From Paracoccus zhejiangensis (GTDB lineage: Bacteria; Pseudomonadota; Alphaproteobacteria; Rhodobacterales; Rhodobacteraceae): a stretch of DNA of 64,000 nt. This document shows positions 1-10,273 of this stretch, in pieces (the first letter of the stretch is position 1; every line of letters starts with the position of its first letter). The notes below the pieces were generated by a model. The model did no database searches. It was not told the DNA's origin and saw nothing but the letters and a program-made list of their open reading frames with translations. The DNA lies in the NCBI RefSeq assembly GCF_002847445.1, contig NZ_CP025430.1, positions 1,860,001 through 1,924,000 on the forward strand, in the 5' to 3' direction. The position numbers were made by a program, and so were the translations under genes.

Positions 1-3000
1 CAGCGAGCGAGACCGGAACCGCCGCGTTCATCGCCTCGGACGGGAATGCCTATACGCTGAATGTCGGCGGTGTCGCGCCGGCCACGGACGGAGTCTGCCC
101 CGCCGCTCCGACCCGTCAGGGCGCTGTCTATTACGACGTGCCGGAACGGGCGACGACCGTGTTCTGTGTCTATGCAAGGATCTCGCCGGTCAACGCCATC
201 CGCATCGTCAAATCCGCCAACCCTGCGGCTGCCACGACCAATTTCGCCTTCACCTCGACCCAAAGCGGCGGCACCGCCACCGCCTTCCCGGCGAGCTTCA
301 CCCTGACCGGCGCCAACAGCACCAGCACCAGCGAGATCATTCGCACCTATGCCGGCGGCACGATCAACATCCGCGAAAGCGCGCTGGCCGGCTGGCAGCT
401 GACCAACCTTGCCTGCGTCGCCAGCGACGGCAACCTGAGCGGCGTCAGCTCGAGCCTCAGCACCGGTGTCACGCTGACCAACCTGCCGACCGGATCGACC
501 AACCGGCTGATCACCTGCACCTTCACCAACACGCTCGACAACCCGCAGATGACGGTCGAGAAGACCGTCTCGCCGACCTCGATCACGGCGCCGGGCACGC
601 TGACCTACAACATTACCGTGCGCAATACCGGGAACATTCCGCTGACCGGCTTGGCGTTGACCGACACCGTGACCCAGCAGGGCACGACGCTGGCCACGCC
701 GGCGCCGACCTTTGTTTCGGGCGATACGAACAGCAACAACAGCCTCGATGTCGGCGAAAGCTGGGTCTACCGCGCCAGCTATGCGGCGACGCAGGCCAAT
801 ATCGACAATGGCAACAGCATCCTGAACAGCGTGTCTGCGCGCACGACCCAGATCACCACGCCGCAGGTCGCGACCGCCACCACCGCGATCAGCGCCAGCC
901 CGGCCATGTCCATCACCAAGACCACGGCGCAGACCACCGCCACCGCCGCCGGTCAGGTCATCACCTATGACATCCGCGTCGCCAACCGCGGCAATGTCAC
1001 ACTGAACGGCATCGCCCTCACCGATACCGTCACCCAGGGCGGCACCAGCCGCGCCACGCCCGCCACCACGCGCGTCTCGGGCGACACCAATTCGAACAGC
1101 CGCCTCGATGTCGGCGAAACCTGGATCTATTCGGCCAGCTACACCGTCACCCAGGCCGATATCAACAATGGCGCCAACCTGCTGAACACCGCCACTGTAG
1201 CCAGCACCACGCCGGGCGCCAGCGGACAAAGTGCCACAGCCACGACGACGCTTGCCGCCTCGCCCGCCTTCTCGGTCACCAAGACCGCCGGGGCGACCAG
1301 CGTCAGCGCGCCCGGTCCGGTCAGTTTCACCATCACCGTCCGGAACGAGGGCAACGTCACCCTGACCGGCGTCAGCCTTGCCGACACGCTGACGCGCGGC
1401 AACGGCACGACCGTCACCCTGACCCCCACGCTGAGCAGCGGCGACACGAACACCAACACCCAGCTGGATGTGGGCGAAACCTGGACCTACACCGCCAGCT
1501 ATCCCGTCACGCAGGCCGATCTGGATGACGGGCGGAGGCTCAGCAACTCGGTCTCGGTGACCACGGTGCAAAGCCCGACGCCACGGGTTGATACCGCCGT
1601 CGTCAACATGGTCCGCCAGCCGGCCTATACCCTGTCGAAGGCCGTCAACCAGGCCAATATCACCGCGCCCGGCACGCTGACCTATACCATCACCATCGCC
1701 AATACCGGCAATATCGCGCTGACTAATCCCGCGATCAGCGACCAGATCCAGCGCGGCTCGACCGCCCCGGTCCCGCCGACGACAGGCCCGACCCGCAGCG
1801 GCGGCGACACCAACGGCAACGGGGTGCTGGATGTCGGCGAGACATGGACCTATGCCGCAACCTACGCGGTCACGCAGGCGATGATCAACGCTGGCCAGCC
1901 GATCACCAACCGCGTCGAGACCGGCTTTGACCAGATCCCCGAGCGGCGCTTTGCCACCGCGACCACGTTGGTCAACCAGGCTGCGGCGATGTCGGTCACC
2001 AAGACGGTCGATCTCGGCTCGATCACCACGCCCGGACCGCTGACCTATACCATCGTCGTCCGGAACGTCGGGAATACCGATCTGACCGGATTGGCCTTCA
2101 CCGATACCATAAACCAGGGTGGCACGGTGCTGACCCCTGCCCCTGTTCCGACCCGGACCGCCAATGGCAACGGCGACGAGATCCTCGATGTCGGCGAGTT
2201 CTGGCAATATCGGGCGGTGTTTACCGTGACCCAGGCCCAGATCGACAATGGCGCGCGGCTGGAAAACACCTTTGCGATGACCTCGACCCAGACGCCCAGC
2301 CCGGTCTCGGGCTCGGTGCGGACGCAGATCACCCAAAGCCCGGCCTTCTCGGTCGAGAAGACCGTCGATCCGGTCACCACGGCATCGCCCGGCACGCTGA
2401 CCTACCAGATCCGCATTCAAAACGACGGCAATGTCTCGCTGAGCCTGCCGCTGGCCGAGATCACCGATCGCGTCAATGCGCCGGGTGGTACGGCCACGCC
2501 GCAGGTCGCGCTGGACGAGGGCGATACCGACGCCGACCAGATGCTCGATGTGGGCGAGGTCTGGCTGCTCAGCACCAGCTATGCCCTGACGCAGGCCGCC
2601 ATCGATGCGGGCGATCCCTCGAACCCCGGGGCGACGGGCTTTGACATCGTGAACACCGTCCGCGCCGCCGCGAGCTTCGGGGGCAATGCGCTGATCCGCA
2701 CCGATATCGCGACCACGACGGTCACTCGCGGCCCGGCCATGTCGGTGCTGAAATCTGTCGACCGCACCAGCATCGCCGCGCCCGGTTCGCTGGCCTACAC
2801 GATCACCGTCGAGAATACCGGAAACGTGGCCCTTACCGGCATCGCGCTGGACGACCGGATCACCCAAGGGGGCACCGAGACGCGCCCCACCAGCGGGCCG
2901 ACGCTGAGCGCGGGTGACAGCAATGGCGACGGCGTCCTGAACGTCGGCGAGCGCTGGACCTATGTAGCGACCTACGCGGTCAACCAGGCGGCGATCGATG

Positions 3001-6000
3001 CCGGCGGCACGATCCGCAACAGCGTCACCGTCACCTCGAGCCAGACGCCGGCCGCCACCGCCAATGCCTCGACCACGATCCAGTCGCTGCCAGCGCTGAG
3101 CGTGACCAAAACCGTCGACCAGCCGACGGTCTCGGCGGTCGGGCCGTTGAACTACACGATCTCGGTTCGCAACTCTGGCAACGTGACGCTGCAGAACCTG
3201 GTGCTGAATGACAGCCTGGTGCCAAGCGCCAGCATCTCGCCCGATCCGATGGGCCTGTCACTGGCCCCCGGCCAGACCCGGCTGTTCACCGCCGTCTATA
3301 ACGTGACCCAGGCCGATCTGGATGCCGGCGGGGCCATCGTGAACACCGTGACCGCCAGCGCCGACGGGTTGCCCGCGAATGCCGCGCAGGCCAGTGCCAC
3401 CTCGCAGATCGAGCAGCGCCAGCGTTTCGCCATCGGCAAGCAGGTCGACCGCACCGCCATCGATGCGCCCGGTACGCTGAACTATGCCATCACCGTCACC
3501 AATACCGGCAATGTCAGCATCAATGGCTGCGAACTGACCGACCGGGTGACGCAGGACAGCACGAGCGGCGGCACGGTCGTGCTTCCGGCGACCGCGCCGG
3601 TCTGCTCGGCCAGCCAGACGGTCCTCGCGCCGGGGCAAAGCTGGACCTGGTCCATGCCCTTCACCGTGACGCAGGCGATGATCGATCGCGGCACGGCGAT
3701 CACCAACACCGCCACCTTTGATGCCGAAAATGTCAGCCCGGATTCGGCGCAGGCCGTGACCGTGGTAGGCCGCAATCCCGGCTTCAGCATCGACAAGACC
3801 GTCAGCGCGGCGACCATCAGCGCCCCCGGCTCGCTGACCTACACGATCACGGTCAGGAATACCGGCAACGTCACCCTGACCAATCCCAGCCTCTCCGATC
3901 CGGCCCTGCCCGGTCTGTCGGCTCCGGCGGGCGACGGCAATGGCAACGGGTTGCTGGACGTGGGCGAAACCTGGGTCTGGACCGGCACGCGCCAGGTCAC
4001 TCAGGCGATGATCGATGCAGGCACGCCGATCAGCAACAGCGCCACCTTCAGCAGCAGCGAGACCCAGCCGCAATCCGACGAGGCGGTGACGCAGGTCACG
4101 CGCAGCCCCTTGGCTTCGATCAGCAAGACCGTCAGCCCGACCACGGTTTCCGCCCCTGAGACGGTCAGCTTCACCGTCCGGGCCGAGAATACCGGTAATG
4201 TCACCCTGACGAGCCCCGTGCTCAGCGATCCGCTGATCCCTGCCGGCGCGCCGACCAGCGGCGACGATGGCAACGGCCTGATGGAGATCGGCGAAATCTG
4301 GGTCTGGACCCTGCCCTATGACATCACGCAGGAGATGATCGACGCGGGCAGCCCGATCCTCAATACCGCCAGCTTCGACACCGCCGAAACCAGTCCGCAG
4401 TCGGATGCGGCGCAGGTGACGATCCAGCAGGATCCGGGCCTGGCGCTGGTCAAGACCGGCAGCCACGAAGATGCCAACGGCAATAGCCGCGCGGATGCGG
4501 GCGAGCGGGTCAACTATGTCTTCACCGTCAGCAATACCGGCAATGTGGCGCTGCGCCAGATCGACGTGACCGATGCGTCGCTGAGCCCCCAACTGGTCGG
4601 CACGGTCGCGCAGCTTGCGCCCGGCGCGACGGCGACCCTGCGCGCCAGCTACGCGCTGACACAAGAAGACATCGATCGCGGCCGCGTGACCAACACCGCC
4701 CTGGCCCGAGGTCAGACGGCGAACGGAGCCCCGGTCGAGGACACCTCGGGCAGCGGCACCGGCAACGACACGCCGACGGTCGTGACCTTGCCCGCCCAGC
4801 CCGGACTGTCGCTGGACAAGCGCCTGGCTGCGGGCGAGGACCCGACCTACAGCCGCCTCGGGCGCATCATCAACTATGAATTCGAGGTGACGAATACCGG
4901 CAACGTGACCCTTGCCGGGCCGGTGACGGTGACCGACAGCCTGACCACGACACCGGTCTGCCCGGCGGGCAACCTGCTGCCGGGTGCCTCGATGATATGC
5001 ACCGCCAGTTCGCGCGTGACACAGGCCGATCTGGATCGCGGCGAGATCGACAACACCGCGACCGCGAATGCGGATGGTCAAAGCGCGACCGATAGACTGA
5101 TCATGCTGGCGGTGCAGTCCCCGGCCCTGACGCTGGTCAAAAGCTCGGATCACAGCGGCGCATTCGGCGAGGGCATCGTCGTCAACTACAGCTACGAGGT
5201 GACGAACAGCGGCAACCAGACGATCAGCGGGCCGATCACCGTCAGCGACAACAGGATCCCGGGCGGCATCGAATGCCTGCCCTCGGGTTCCGTCCTGCTG
5301 CCGGGCAATTCCCGGATCTGCACCGCGTCCTATACGGTAACCGAGATCGACTCACGGGCCGGCTCGGTCACCAACAACGCCACTGCCACCGGACAGGGCC
5401 CGAATGGCCCGGTGCAATCGCCCCCGGCCTCGGTGACGGTGCCGGCGGATGCCGATCCGGCACTGACCCTGGCCAAGCAGTTCGTGACGGGCGGAACGGT
5501 CAGCGACAGCCTGACCTATGGCGCGGGCGACACCATCACCTATCGCTTCACCGTGCGGAACACCGGGCAGACCGACATCTTCGGCCCGCTGCGCGTCGAT
5601 GACGCGACCCTCGGCGAGACGGTCACCTGCAGCGCCGGCAGCGGCATCGCCCTGACCATCGGCGAGACCGTGACCTGCGATCTGGACCATGTGGTGACGC
5701 AGGCCGATCTGGATCGCGGCCAGCTGGTCAACACCGCGACGGCCACCGGCAATATCCCCGACGGCATCGGCGGCCTGGCCGAGATCACCTCGCCGCCCGC
5801 CACCGCAACGGCACAATCCAACGCGGCCCCGGCGCTGAGCCTGACCAAGACCGCCGAACCTGCGGCCGGCGCGGCACTGGGCGACGTGATCGCCTTTACC
5901 GTCACCGCCCGCAATGACGGCTCGCAGACTCTGCGCGACCTGCGCGTCCTTGACCCGATGCTGGCCGATTTCGCCTGCCCCTCGCCTCTGGCGGTGCTTG

Positions 6001-9000
6001 CGCCGGGTGAAACCATGGTCTGCAGCGGAAGCTGGCAGGTCACCCAGGCCGATATCGACGCCGGAGAGGTTTCGAATACCGCGACCGCGACCGCCTTCGC
6101 CCCACCGCCCGCGTCGGGTGGCAATGGCGTGCAGCTCTCGGCCACGGCCACCGCGGTTCACCAGACCCAGACCGGCGCGCCGGCCCTTGATCTGGCCAAG
6201 GTTGCGGCGCTGGTCGACCAGAATGGCGACGGCGTCGCCAGCCTGGGCGACGCCGTCGAATATACGCTGACGGTCCGCAATACGGGCAACGTGACCCTGC
6301 GCGGGGTCGAGATCAACGACCCCATGCTCGGCGCGTCGCCGGTGCTGACGCTGGCCCAGTTGCTGCCCGGCGACAGCCGCAGCCTGGTGCGCAGCCATAC
6401 CCTGACCCAGGCCCAACTGGACGATCCCTCGGGCCAGATCACCAACACCGCGAACGCCTCGGGCCGCGATCCCGATGACGCCACGGTCACCGCCCCGCCC
6501 GCCAGCGCCAGCTTGCCGCTGGCCGGGCGCGAGGGGGTCGATCTGGTCAAGACCGGCACCTTCATCGACCAGGATGGCGATGGCCGCGCCAATGCCGGTG
6601 ACCAGATGGCCTATGTCTTCGCGATCACCAACACCGGCACGGTCACGCTGACCAATGTGGTGCTGACAGATGCGCTGGTCGGGGTCACCGTGACCGGCTC
6701 GCCCCTTGCCAGAATCGCGCCGGGCGACACAGATCGCAGCATCACCGGCAGCTACGAGCTGACGCAGGACGATATCGATCGCGGCACGCTGGCGAACGAC
6801 GCGACCGTCACCGCACAGACCCCCAATAGCGGCGAGGTCACCGATCAGGCGAGCCACAGCACCAATCTCGACTCGGTCGGCGCGCTGCGCCTGGTGAAGA
6901 CCGGCACCTATGTCGATGCCGACAGCAGCGGCACGATGAATGTCGGCGACCGGATCGACTACGTGCTGGAGGTGACCAATACCGGAACCGAGACGCTGGC
7001 ACCCGTGGTGGTCAGCGACCCGCTTCTGTCGTTGAGCCAGACCATCGCCCGCATGGCGCCGGGCGCCACCGAACTGGTGACCCGCAGCTATGTCCTGCGC
7101 CAGTCCGACATCGACGAGGGCACGCGCGACAACCTCGCCGACGCCGCCGGCACCCGCCCCAATGGCAGCGCGACCGGGCAGCAGGCCTTTGCCGAAGTGC
7201 CGCTGGAACAGCAGGCCGATTTCACTCTGACCAAGGATGCCGCCTATCAGGACAGCAACGGTGATGGCCGGATCTCGTTCGGCGATGAGATCGTCTATCG
7301 GCTGGTGGTACGCAACACCGGCACCGTCACGCTGAACGGCATTGAGATCAGCGATCCGCTGCTGGGCGGGGTGGTGGCGCAGACCGGCGCACTTGAGCCC
7401 AATCAGGAACAGAGCGTGCTGGCCGAATACCCGCTGACCCAGGACGATATCGACGCGGGCTCGGTCACCAACGAGGCGACCGCGCAAGCCTATGCCCCGA
7501 ACGGCGAGCTTTTGACCCGCGAGGCCGGGACGACCACCCCGCTGGATACGACCCCGGCGATGACCGTGACCAAGGTTGCCGATCAGGAGGTCATCGGCCA
7601 GGCGGGGGTCATCGCCTATACCATCACGCTCGAGAATACCGGCGCGACCACGCTGCGCGGCATCGCGCTGGAGGACCAGGTTCGGCAGGATGACGTGCCT
7701 GTCGCCACATTGCAGCCGACCCCAGTCGATCGCGGCGACGGCAATGATACGCTGTCGCCGGGCGAGGTCTGGACCTGGCGGGCCAGCTATGCCGTCGGGC
7801 AGGAGCAGATTGACGATGGCAGCGATCTGGTGAACCGAATCCGCATCACCGCGGCCAATACATCGCTTGCCGTGATCGCCGAGGCCCCGACGCGGATCGA
7901 GGCCGAAACCGGGCTTGATCTGGTCAAGACCGCCAGCGCCGCCCTGTCCGATCCAGCTCAGCCGGGTGACGTGGTCACCTATACGTTCCGCATCACCAAT
8001 ACCGGACAGCAGCGGCTGGACAATGTCACGCTGACCGACCCGAAAGAGGGGATGGAGCTGCCGCGCACGACGGTCGCCCAACTGGCGGCGGGCGCCACGG
8101 TCGAGCTGACCGGCACCTATGCGCTGACCCAGGACGATCTTGATCGCGGGCTGGTCAGCAACCAGGCGCTGGTTTCGGGCACCCGCCCTGACCGCACCGA
8201 TCTACGCGATCTGTCGGGTCCCGATCCCGCGACCGACGCACCGACTGTCGTGCCGCTGGATCCCGCCGCCGAACTGGTGCTGGTCAAGTCCGCCCGCCAT
8301 GACGACGCCAATGGCGATGGCGCGATGAGCCTGGGCGAGACACTGGTCTACAGCTTCACGGTCCAGAACGCGGGCAATGTCGTGCTGCGCGGGATCACCG
8401 TTTCGGACCCGATGCTGGCTGGAAGCCCCTTCGGCACGGTGGCGATCCTTGCGCCGGGCGAAACCCGGCCGATCCCCGAAACCGGCAGCCATGTCATCAC
8501 CGAGGCCGACGTGGCAGCGGGCAGCGTGACCAACACCGCCACCGCCAGCGGCGCCCGCCCGGACGGGGAAACCGTCACCGGGCAGGACCAGTTGATCACC
8601 TCGCTGGTCGCCGCCCCCACCGCCGAGAATGACGAGCGGCTGCTGCAGCAGCCGGGCCAGCCGGTCACCATCACGATCCTGTCGAATGACAGCACGACCG
8701 GAGGTGCGGCACTTGACCCGGCCTCGGTCCGGATCGTCGGTGCGCCGGGCGATGGCCGCAGGCTGGTGGTCGAGGGACAGGGCATCTGGACGGTCGATCC
8801 GGCGACGGGCGTGCTGACCTTTGCGCCCGCCACCGGATTCACCGGCGATCCCGATCCGATCCGCTATCTCGTCTCGACCATGGCTGGCGTGGTGTCGAAC
8901 TCGGCGACGGTGACGGTGACCTACGCGCGCACCGGGCTGGATCTGCAGAACGAGATCGTCGGCAACCGCGATGTGAACGGCAATGGCATCTTCGATGCCG

Positions 9001-10262
9001 GCGACATCGCGGTTTTCGAGTTCACCGTCACCAATACCGGCAATGTCCCCCTGACCGGGGTGACGGTCGCGACGACCTCGCTGCCGCTGCCGGGGCTGGT
9101 CTGTGTGCCCGTCGATCTGGCGCCCGGCGAAACCGTGGTGCTGCGCTGCACCGGGGCGGAATATACCGTCACCGAGGCCGACATGCAGGCGGGCGAGATC
9201 ACCATGACCGCCGAAGCCTCGGGCGAGGATCCCTGGGGCGCGGCGGTGACGGCCGAGGCCGTGGCGGCCGAACCCGTCGCCCAACCGGTCGAACCAACGC
9301 TGGAACTGACCAAGCGCGCCCTGCTGACGCGCGTGACGGCAGGCCAGGACGTGCCCTTCGAGATCACGGTGGAAAACCTTGAGACCGAACAGCGGGCCGT
9401 CGTCGATGTCATCGACACCCTGCCGCCGGGCTTCCTCTACCGGCGGGGTAGCGGTCGCGTTGACGGCGAGGCGGTCGAGACCCGCGAGGCCGGCAACCGG
9501 GTGACCTTTGACGAGGTCACCATCGAGCCGGGCGAGACTGTGGTGATCCGCCTGACCGCCTTCGTACCGGGCAGCGTGACACCGGGCGAATACGTCAACC
9601 GCGTCATCGCGCGGGACAGCGACACCGGCAACCAGCTGGGCAACGAGGCGACCGCGACCGTCACGATCGAGGCCGAACCGGTCTTTGACTGCGGCACCGT
9701 CATCGGCCGGGTCTTCGACGACCAGAGCGGCGACGGCTATCAGCAACCGGGCGAACTGGGCATCGGCGGCGTGCGGCTGGTCACGGTCAACGGTGTGTTC
9801 GTGACCAGTGACCAGCATGGCCGCTTCCACCTGCCCTGCCCGGACCTGCCCCGCGACATCGGCAGCAACTTCGTGCTGAAGCTGGATGAAAGCAGCCTGC
9901 CGGCCGACACCGCCGTCACCTCGGAAAACCCGCGGGTGATCCGGCTGACCGCCGGCAAGATGACCGAGGCGAATTTCGGCGTGGCGCGGCTGCAGGTTGT
10001 CGCGGTCGATCTGGCGGCCATGGCCTTCGCGGGCAATGACCCGATCCCGGCACTGGTCGACGGGCTTCAAGGCATGGTGGCACAGATCGCCACCCGGCCC
10101 TCGCTGATCCGCCTCAACTATACCGAGGCGCAGGAAAGCCGCGAGTTGATTCTGGCGCGCTTGCAGGCCGTGACCCGGACGATCCGGGCGATCTGGCCCG
10201 CCACCGCGAGCTATCAGCCCCGGATCGACACGCAGATCACCCGCCAGAGGGCAGGAAATTGA
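1..10262 (+). CDS. Giant DUF11/DUF7507-type repeat surface protein, 5' end outside window
   Basis: The frame is open from base 3 with no stop before 10262, so the start lies upstream; the GTG at 138 is internal. About 3,420 residues are visible. From roughly base 540 to 9290 there are about 24 Ig-like repeats of 105-125 residues, each with a TYTITVxNTGNVxLTG-like strand and a VTQADIDxG-like strand. Many repeats carry an acidic DxNxDG...GE loop resembling an EF-hand or dockerin calcium loop. A CshA/cadherin-like module (about 8610-8930) interrupts the last repeats. A DUF11-like module (9295-9670) and an SdrD-B-like module with GRVFDDQSGDGYQQPGE (9685-9985) follow, then a tail of about 90 residues. 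Such proteins are usually exported adhesins or surface-layer components. The partner is probably the outer-membrane protein just downstream. The function is inferred from architecture only. Confidence 0.85.
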   Translation, partial: ASETGTAAFIASDGNAYTLNVGGVAPATDGVCPAAPTRQGAVYYDVPERATTVFCVYARISPVNAIRIVKSANPAAATTNFAFTSTQSGGTATAFPASFTLTGANSTSTSEIIRTYAGGTINIRESALAGWQLTNLACVASDGNLSGVSSSLSTGVTLTNLPTGSTNRLITCTFTNTLDNPQMTVEKTVSPTSITAPGTLTYNITVRNTGNIPLTGLALTDTVTQQGTTLATPAPTFVSGDTNSNNSLDVGESWVYRASYAATQANIDNGNSILNSVSARTTQITTPQVATATTAISASPAMSITKTTAQTTATAAGQVITYDIRVANRGNVTLNGIALTDTVTQGGTSRATPATTRVSGDTNSNSRLDVGETWIYSASYTVTQADINNGANLLNTATVASTTPGASGQSATATTTLAASPAFSVTKTAGATSVSAPGPVSFTITVRNEGNVTLTGVSLADTLTRGNGTTVTLTPTLSSGDTNTNTQLDVGETWTYTASYPVTQADLDDGRRLSNSVSVTTVQSPTPRVDTAVVNMVRQPAYTLSKAVNQANITAPGTLTYTITIANTGNIALTNPAISDQIQRGSTAPVPPTTGPTRSGGDTNGNGVLDVGETWTYAATYAVTQAMINAGQPITNRVETGFDQIPERRFATATTLVNQAAAMSVTKTVDLGSITTPGPLTYTIVVRNVGNTDLTGLAFTDTINQGGTVLTPAPVPTRTANGNGDEILDVGEFWQYRAVFTVTQAQIDNGARLENTFAMTSTQTPSPVSGSVRTQITQSPAFSVEKTVDPVTTASPGTLTYQIRIQNDGNVSLSLPLAEITDRVNAPGGTATPQVALDEGDTDADQMLDVGEVWLLSTSYALTQAAIDAGDPSNPGATGFDIVNTVRAAASFGGNALIRTDIATTTVTRGPAMSVLKSVDRTSIAAPGSLAYTITVENTGNVALTGIALDDRITQGGTETRPTSGPTLSAGDSNGDGVLNVGERWTYVATYAVNQAAIDAGGTIRNSVTVTSSQTPAATANASTTIQSLPALSVTKTVDQPTVSAVGPLNYTISVRNSGNVTLQNLVLNDSLVPSASISPDPMGLSLAPGQTRLFTAVYNVTQADLDAGGAIVNTVTASADGLPANAAQASATSQIEQRQRFAIGKQVDRTAIDAPGTLNYAITVTNTGNVSINGCELTDRVTQDSTSGGTVVLPATAPVCSASQTVLAPGQSWTWSMPFTVTQAMIDRGTAITNTATFDAENVSPDSAQAVTVVGRNPGFSIDKTVSAATISAPGSLTYTITVRNTGNVTLTNPSLSDPALPGLSAPAGDGNGNGLLDVGETWVWTGTRQVTQAMIDAGTPISNSATFSSSETQPQSDEAVTQVTRSPLASISKTVSPTTVSAPETVSFTVRAENTGNVTLTSPVLSDPLIPAGAPTSGDDGNGLMEIGEIWVWTLPYDITQEMIDAGSPILNTASFDTAETSPQSDAAQVTIQQDPGLALVKTGSHEDANGNSRADAGERVNYVFTVSNTGNVALRQIDVTDASLSPQLVGTVAQLAPGATATLRASYALTQEDIDRGRVTNTALARGQTANGAPVEDTSGSGTGNDTPTVVTLPAQPGLSLDKRLAAGEDPTYSRLGRIINYEFEVTNTGNVTLAGPVTVTDSLTTTPVCPAGNLLPGASMICTASSRVTQADLDRGEIDNTATANADGQSATDRLIMLAVQSPALTLVKSSDHSGAFGEGIVVNYSYEVTNSGNQTISGPITVSDNRIPGGIECLPSGSVLLPGNSRICTASYTVTEIDSRAGSVTNNATATGQGPNGPVQSPPASVTVPADADPALTLAKQFVTGGTVSDSLTYGAGDTITYRFTVRNTGQTDIFGPLRVDDATLGETVTCSAGSGIALTIGETVTCDLDHVVTQADLDRGQLVNTATATGNIPDGIGGLAEITSPPATATAQSNAAPALSLTKTAEPAAGAALGDVIAFTVTARNDGSQTLRDLRVLDPMLADFACPSPLAVLAPGETMVCSGSWQVTQADIDAGEVSNTATATAFAPPPASGGNGVQLSATATAVHQTQTGAPALDLAKVAALVDQNGDGVASLGDAVEYTLTVRNTGNVTLRGVEINDPMLGASPVLTLAQLLPGDSRSLVRSHTLTQAQLDDPSGQITNTANASGRDPDDATVTAPPASASLPLAGREGVDLVKTGTFIDQDGDGRANAGDQMAYVFAITNTGTVTLTNVVLTDALVGVTVTGSPLARIAPGDTDRSITGSYELTQDDIDRGTLANDATVTAQTPNSGEVTDQASHSTNLDSVGALRLVKTGTYVDADSSGTMNVGDRIDYVLEVTNTGTETLAPVVVSDPLLSLSQTIARMAPGATELVTRSYVLRQSDIDEGTRDNLADAAGTRPNGSATGQQAFAEVPLEQQADFTLTKDAAYQDSNGDGRISFGDEIVYRLVVRNTGTVTLNGIEISDPLLGGVVAQTGALEPNQEQSVLAEYPLTQDDIDAGSVTNEATAQAYAPNGELLTREAGTTTPLDTTPAMTVTKVADQEVIGQAGVIAYTITLENTGATTLRGIALEDQVRQDDVPVATLQPTPVDRGDGNDTLSPGEVWTWRASYAVGQEQIDDGSDLVNRIRITAANTSLAVIAEAPTRIEAETGLDLVKTASAALSDPAQPGDVVTYTFRITNTGQQRLDNVTLTDPKEGMELPRTTVAQLAAGATVELTGTYALTQDDLDRGLVSNQALVSGTRPDRTDLRDLSGPDPATDAPTVVPLDPAAELVLVKSARHDDANGDGAMSLGETLVYSFTVQNAGNVVLRGITVSDPMLAGSPFGTVAILAPGETRPIPETGSHVITEADVAAGSVTNTATASGARPDGETVTGQDQLITSLVAAPTAENDERLLQQPGQPVTITILSNDSTTGGAALDPASVRIVGAPGDGRRLVVEGQGIWTVDPATGVLTFAPATGFTGDPDPIRYLVSTMAGVVSNSATVTVTYARTGLDLQNEIVGNRDVNGNGIFDAGDIAVFEFTVTNTGNVPLTGVTVATTSLPLPGLVCVPVDLAPGETVVLRCTGAEYTVTEADMQAGEITMTAEASGEDPWGAAVTAEAVAAEPVAQPVEPTLELTKRALLTRVTAGQDVPFEITVENLETEQRAVVDVIDTLPPGFLYRRGSGRVDGEAVETREAGNRVTFDEVTIEPGETVVIRLTAFVPGSVTPGEYVNRVIARDSDTGNQLGNEATATVTIEAEPVFDCGTVIGRVFDDQSGDGYQQPGELGIGGVRLVTVNGVFVTSDQHGRFHLPCPDLPRDIGSNFVLKLDESSLPADTAVTSENPRVIRLTAGKMTEANFGVARLQVVAVDLAAMAFAGNDPIPALVDGLQGMVAQIATRPSLIRLNYTEAQESRELILARLQAVTRTIRAIWPATASYQPRIDTQITRQRAGN

Positions 10263-10273
10263 GGGGGGGCGCG

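Noticed and set aside
3258..5153. Long open frame on the minus strand inside the giant repeat gene
   Set aside because: It is an antisense shadow: high GC and repeats keep the frame open. The product is rich in Arg, Gly and His with no domain.
5352..8081. 909-residue minus-strand frame
   Set aside because: It is antisense to the repeats, with no ribosome site and no recognisable domain.
540..9290. Regular DNA repeats that could suggest a CRISPR array or tandem satellite
   Set aside because: The units are about 330-360 bases, diverged, in frame and encode Ig-like domains.
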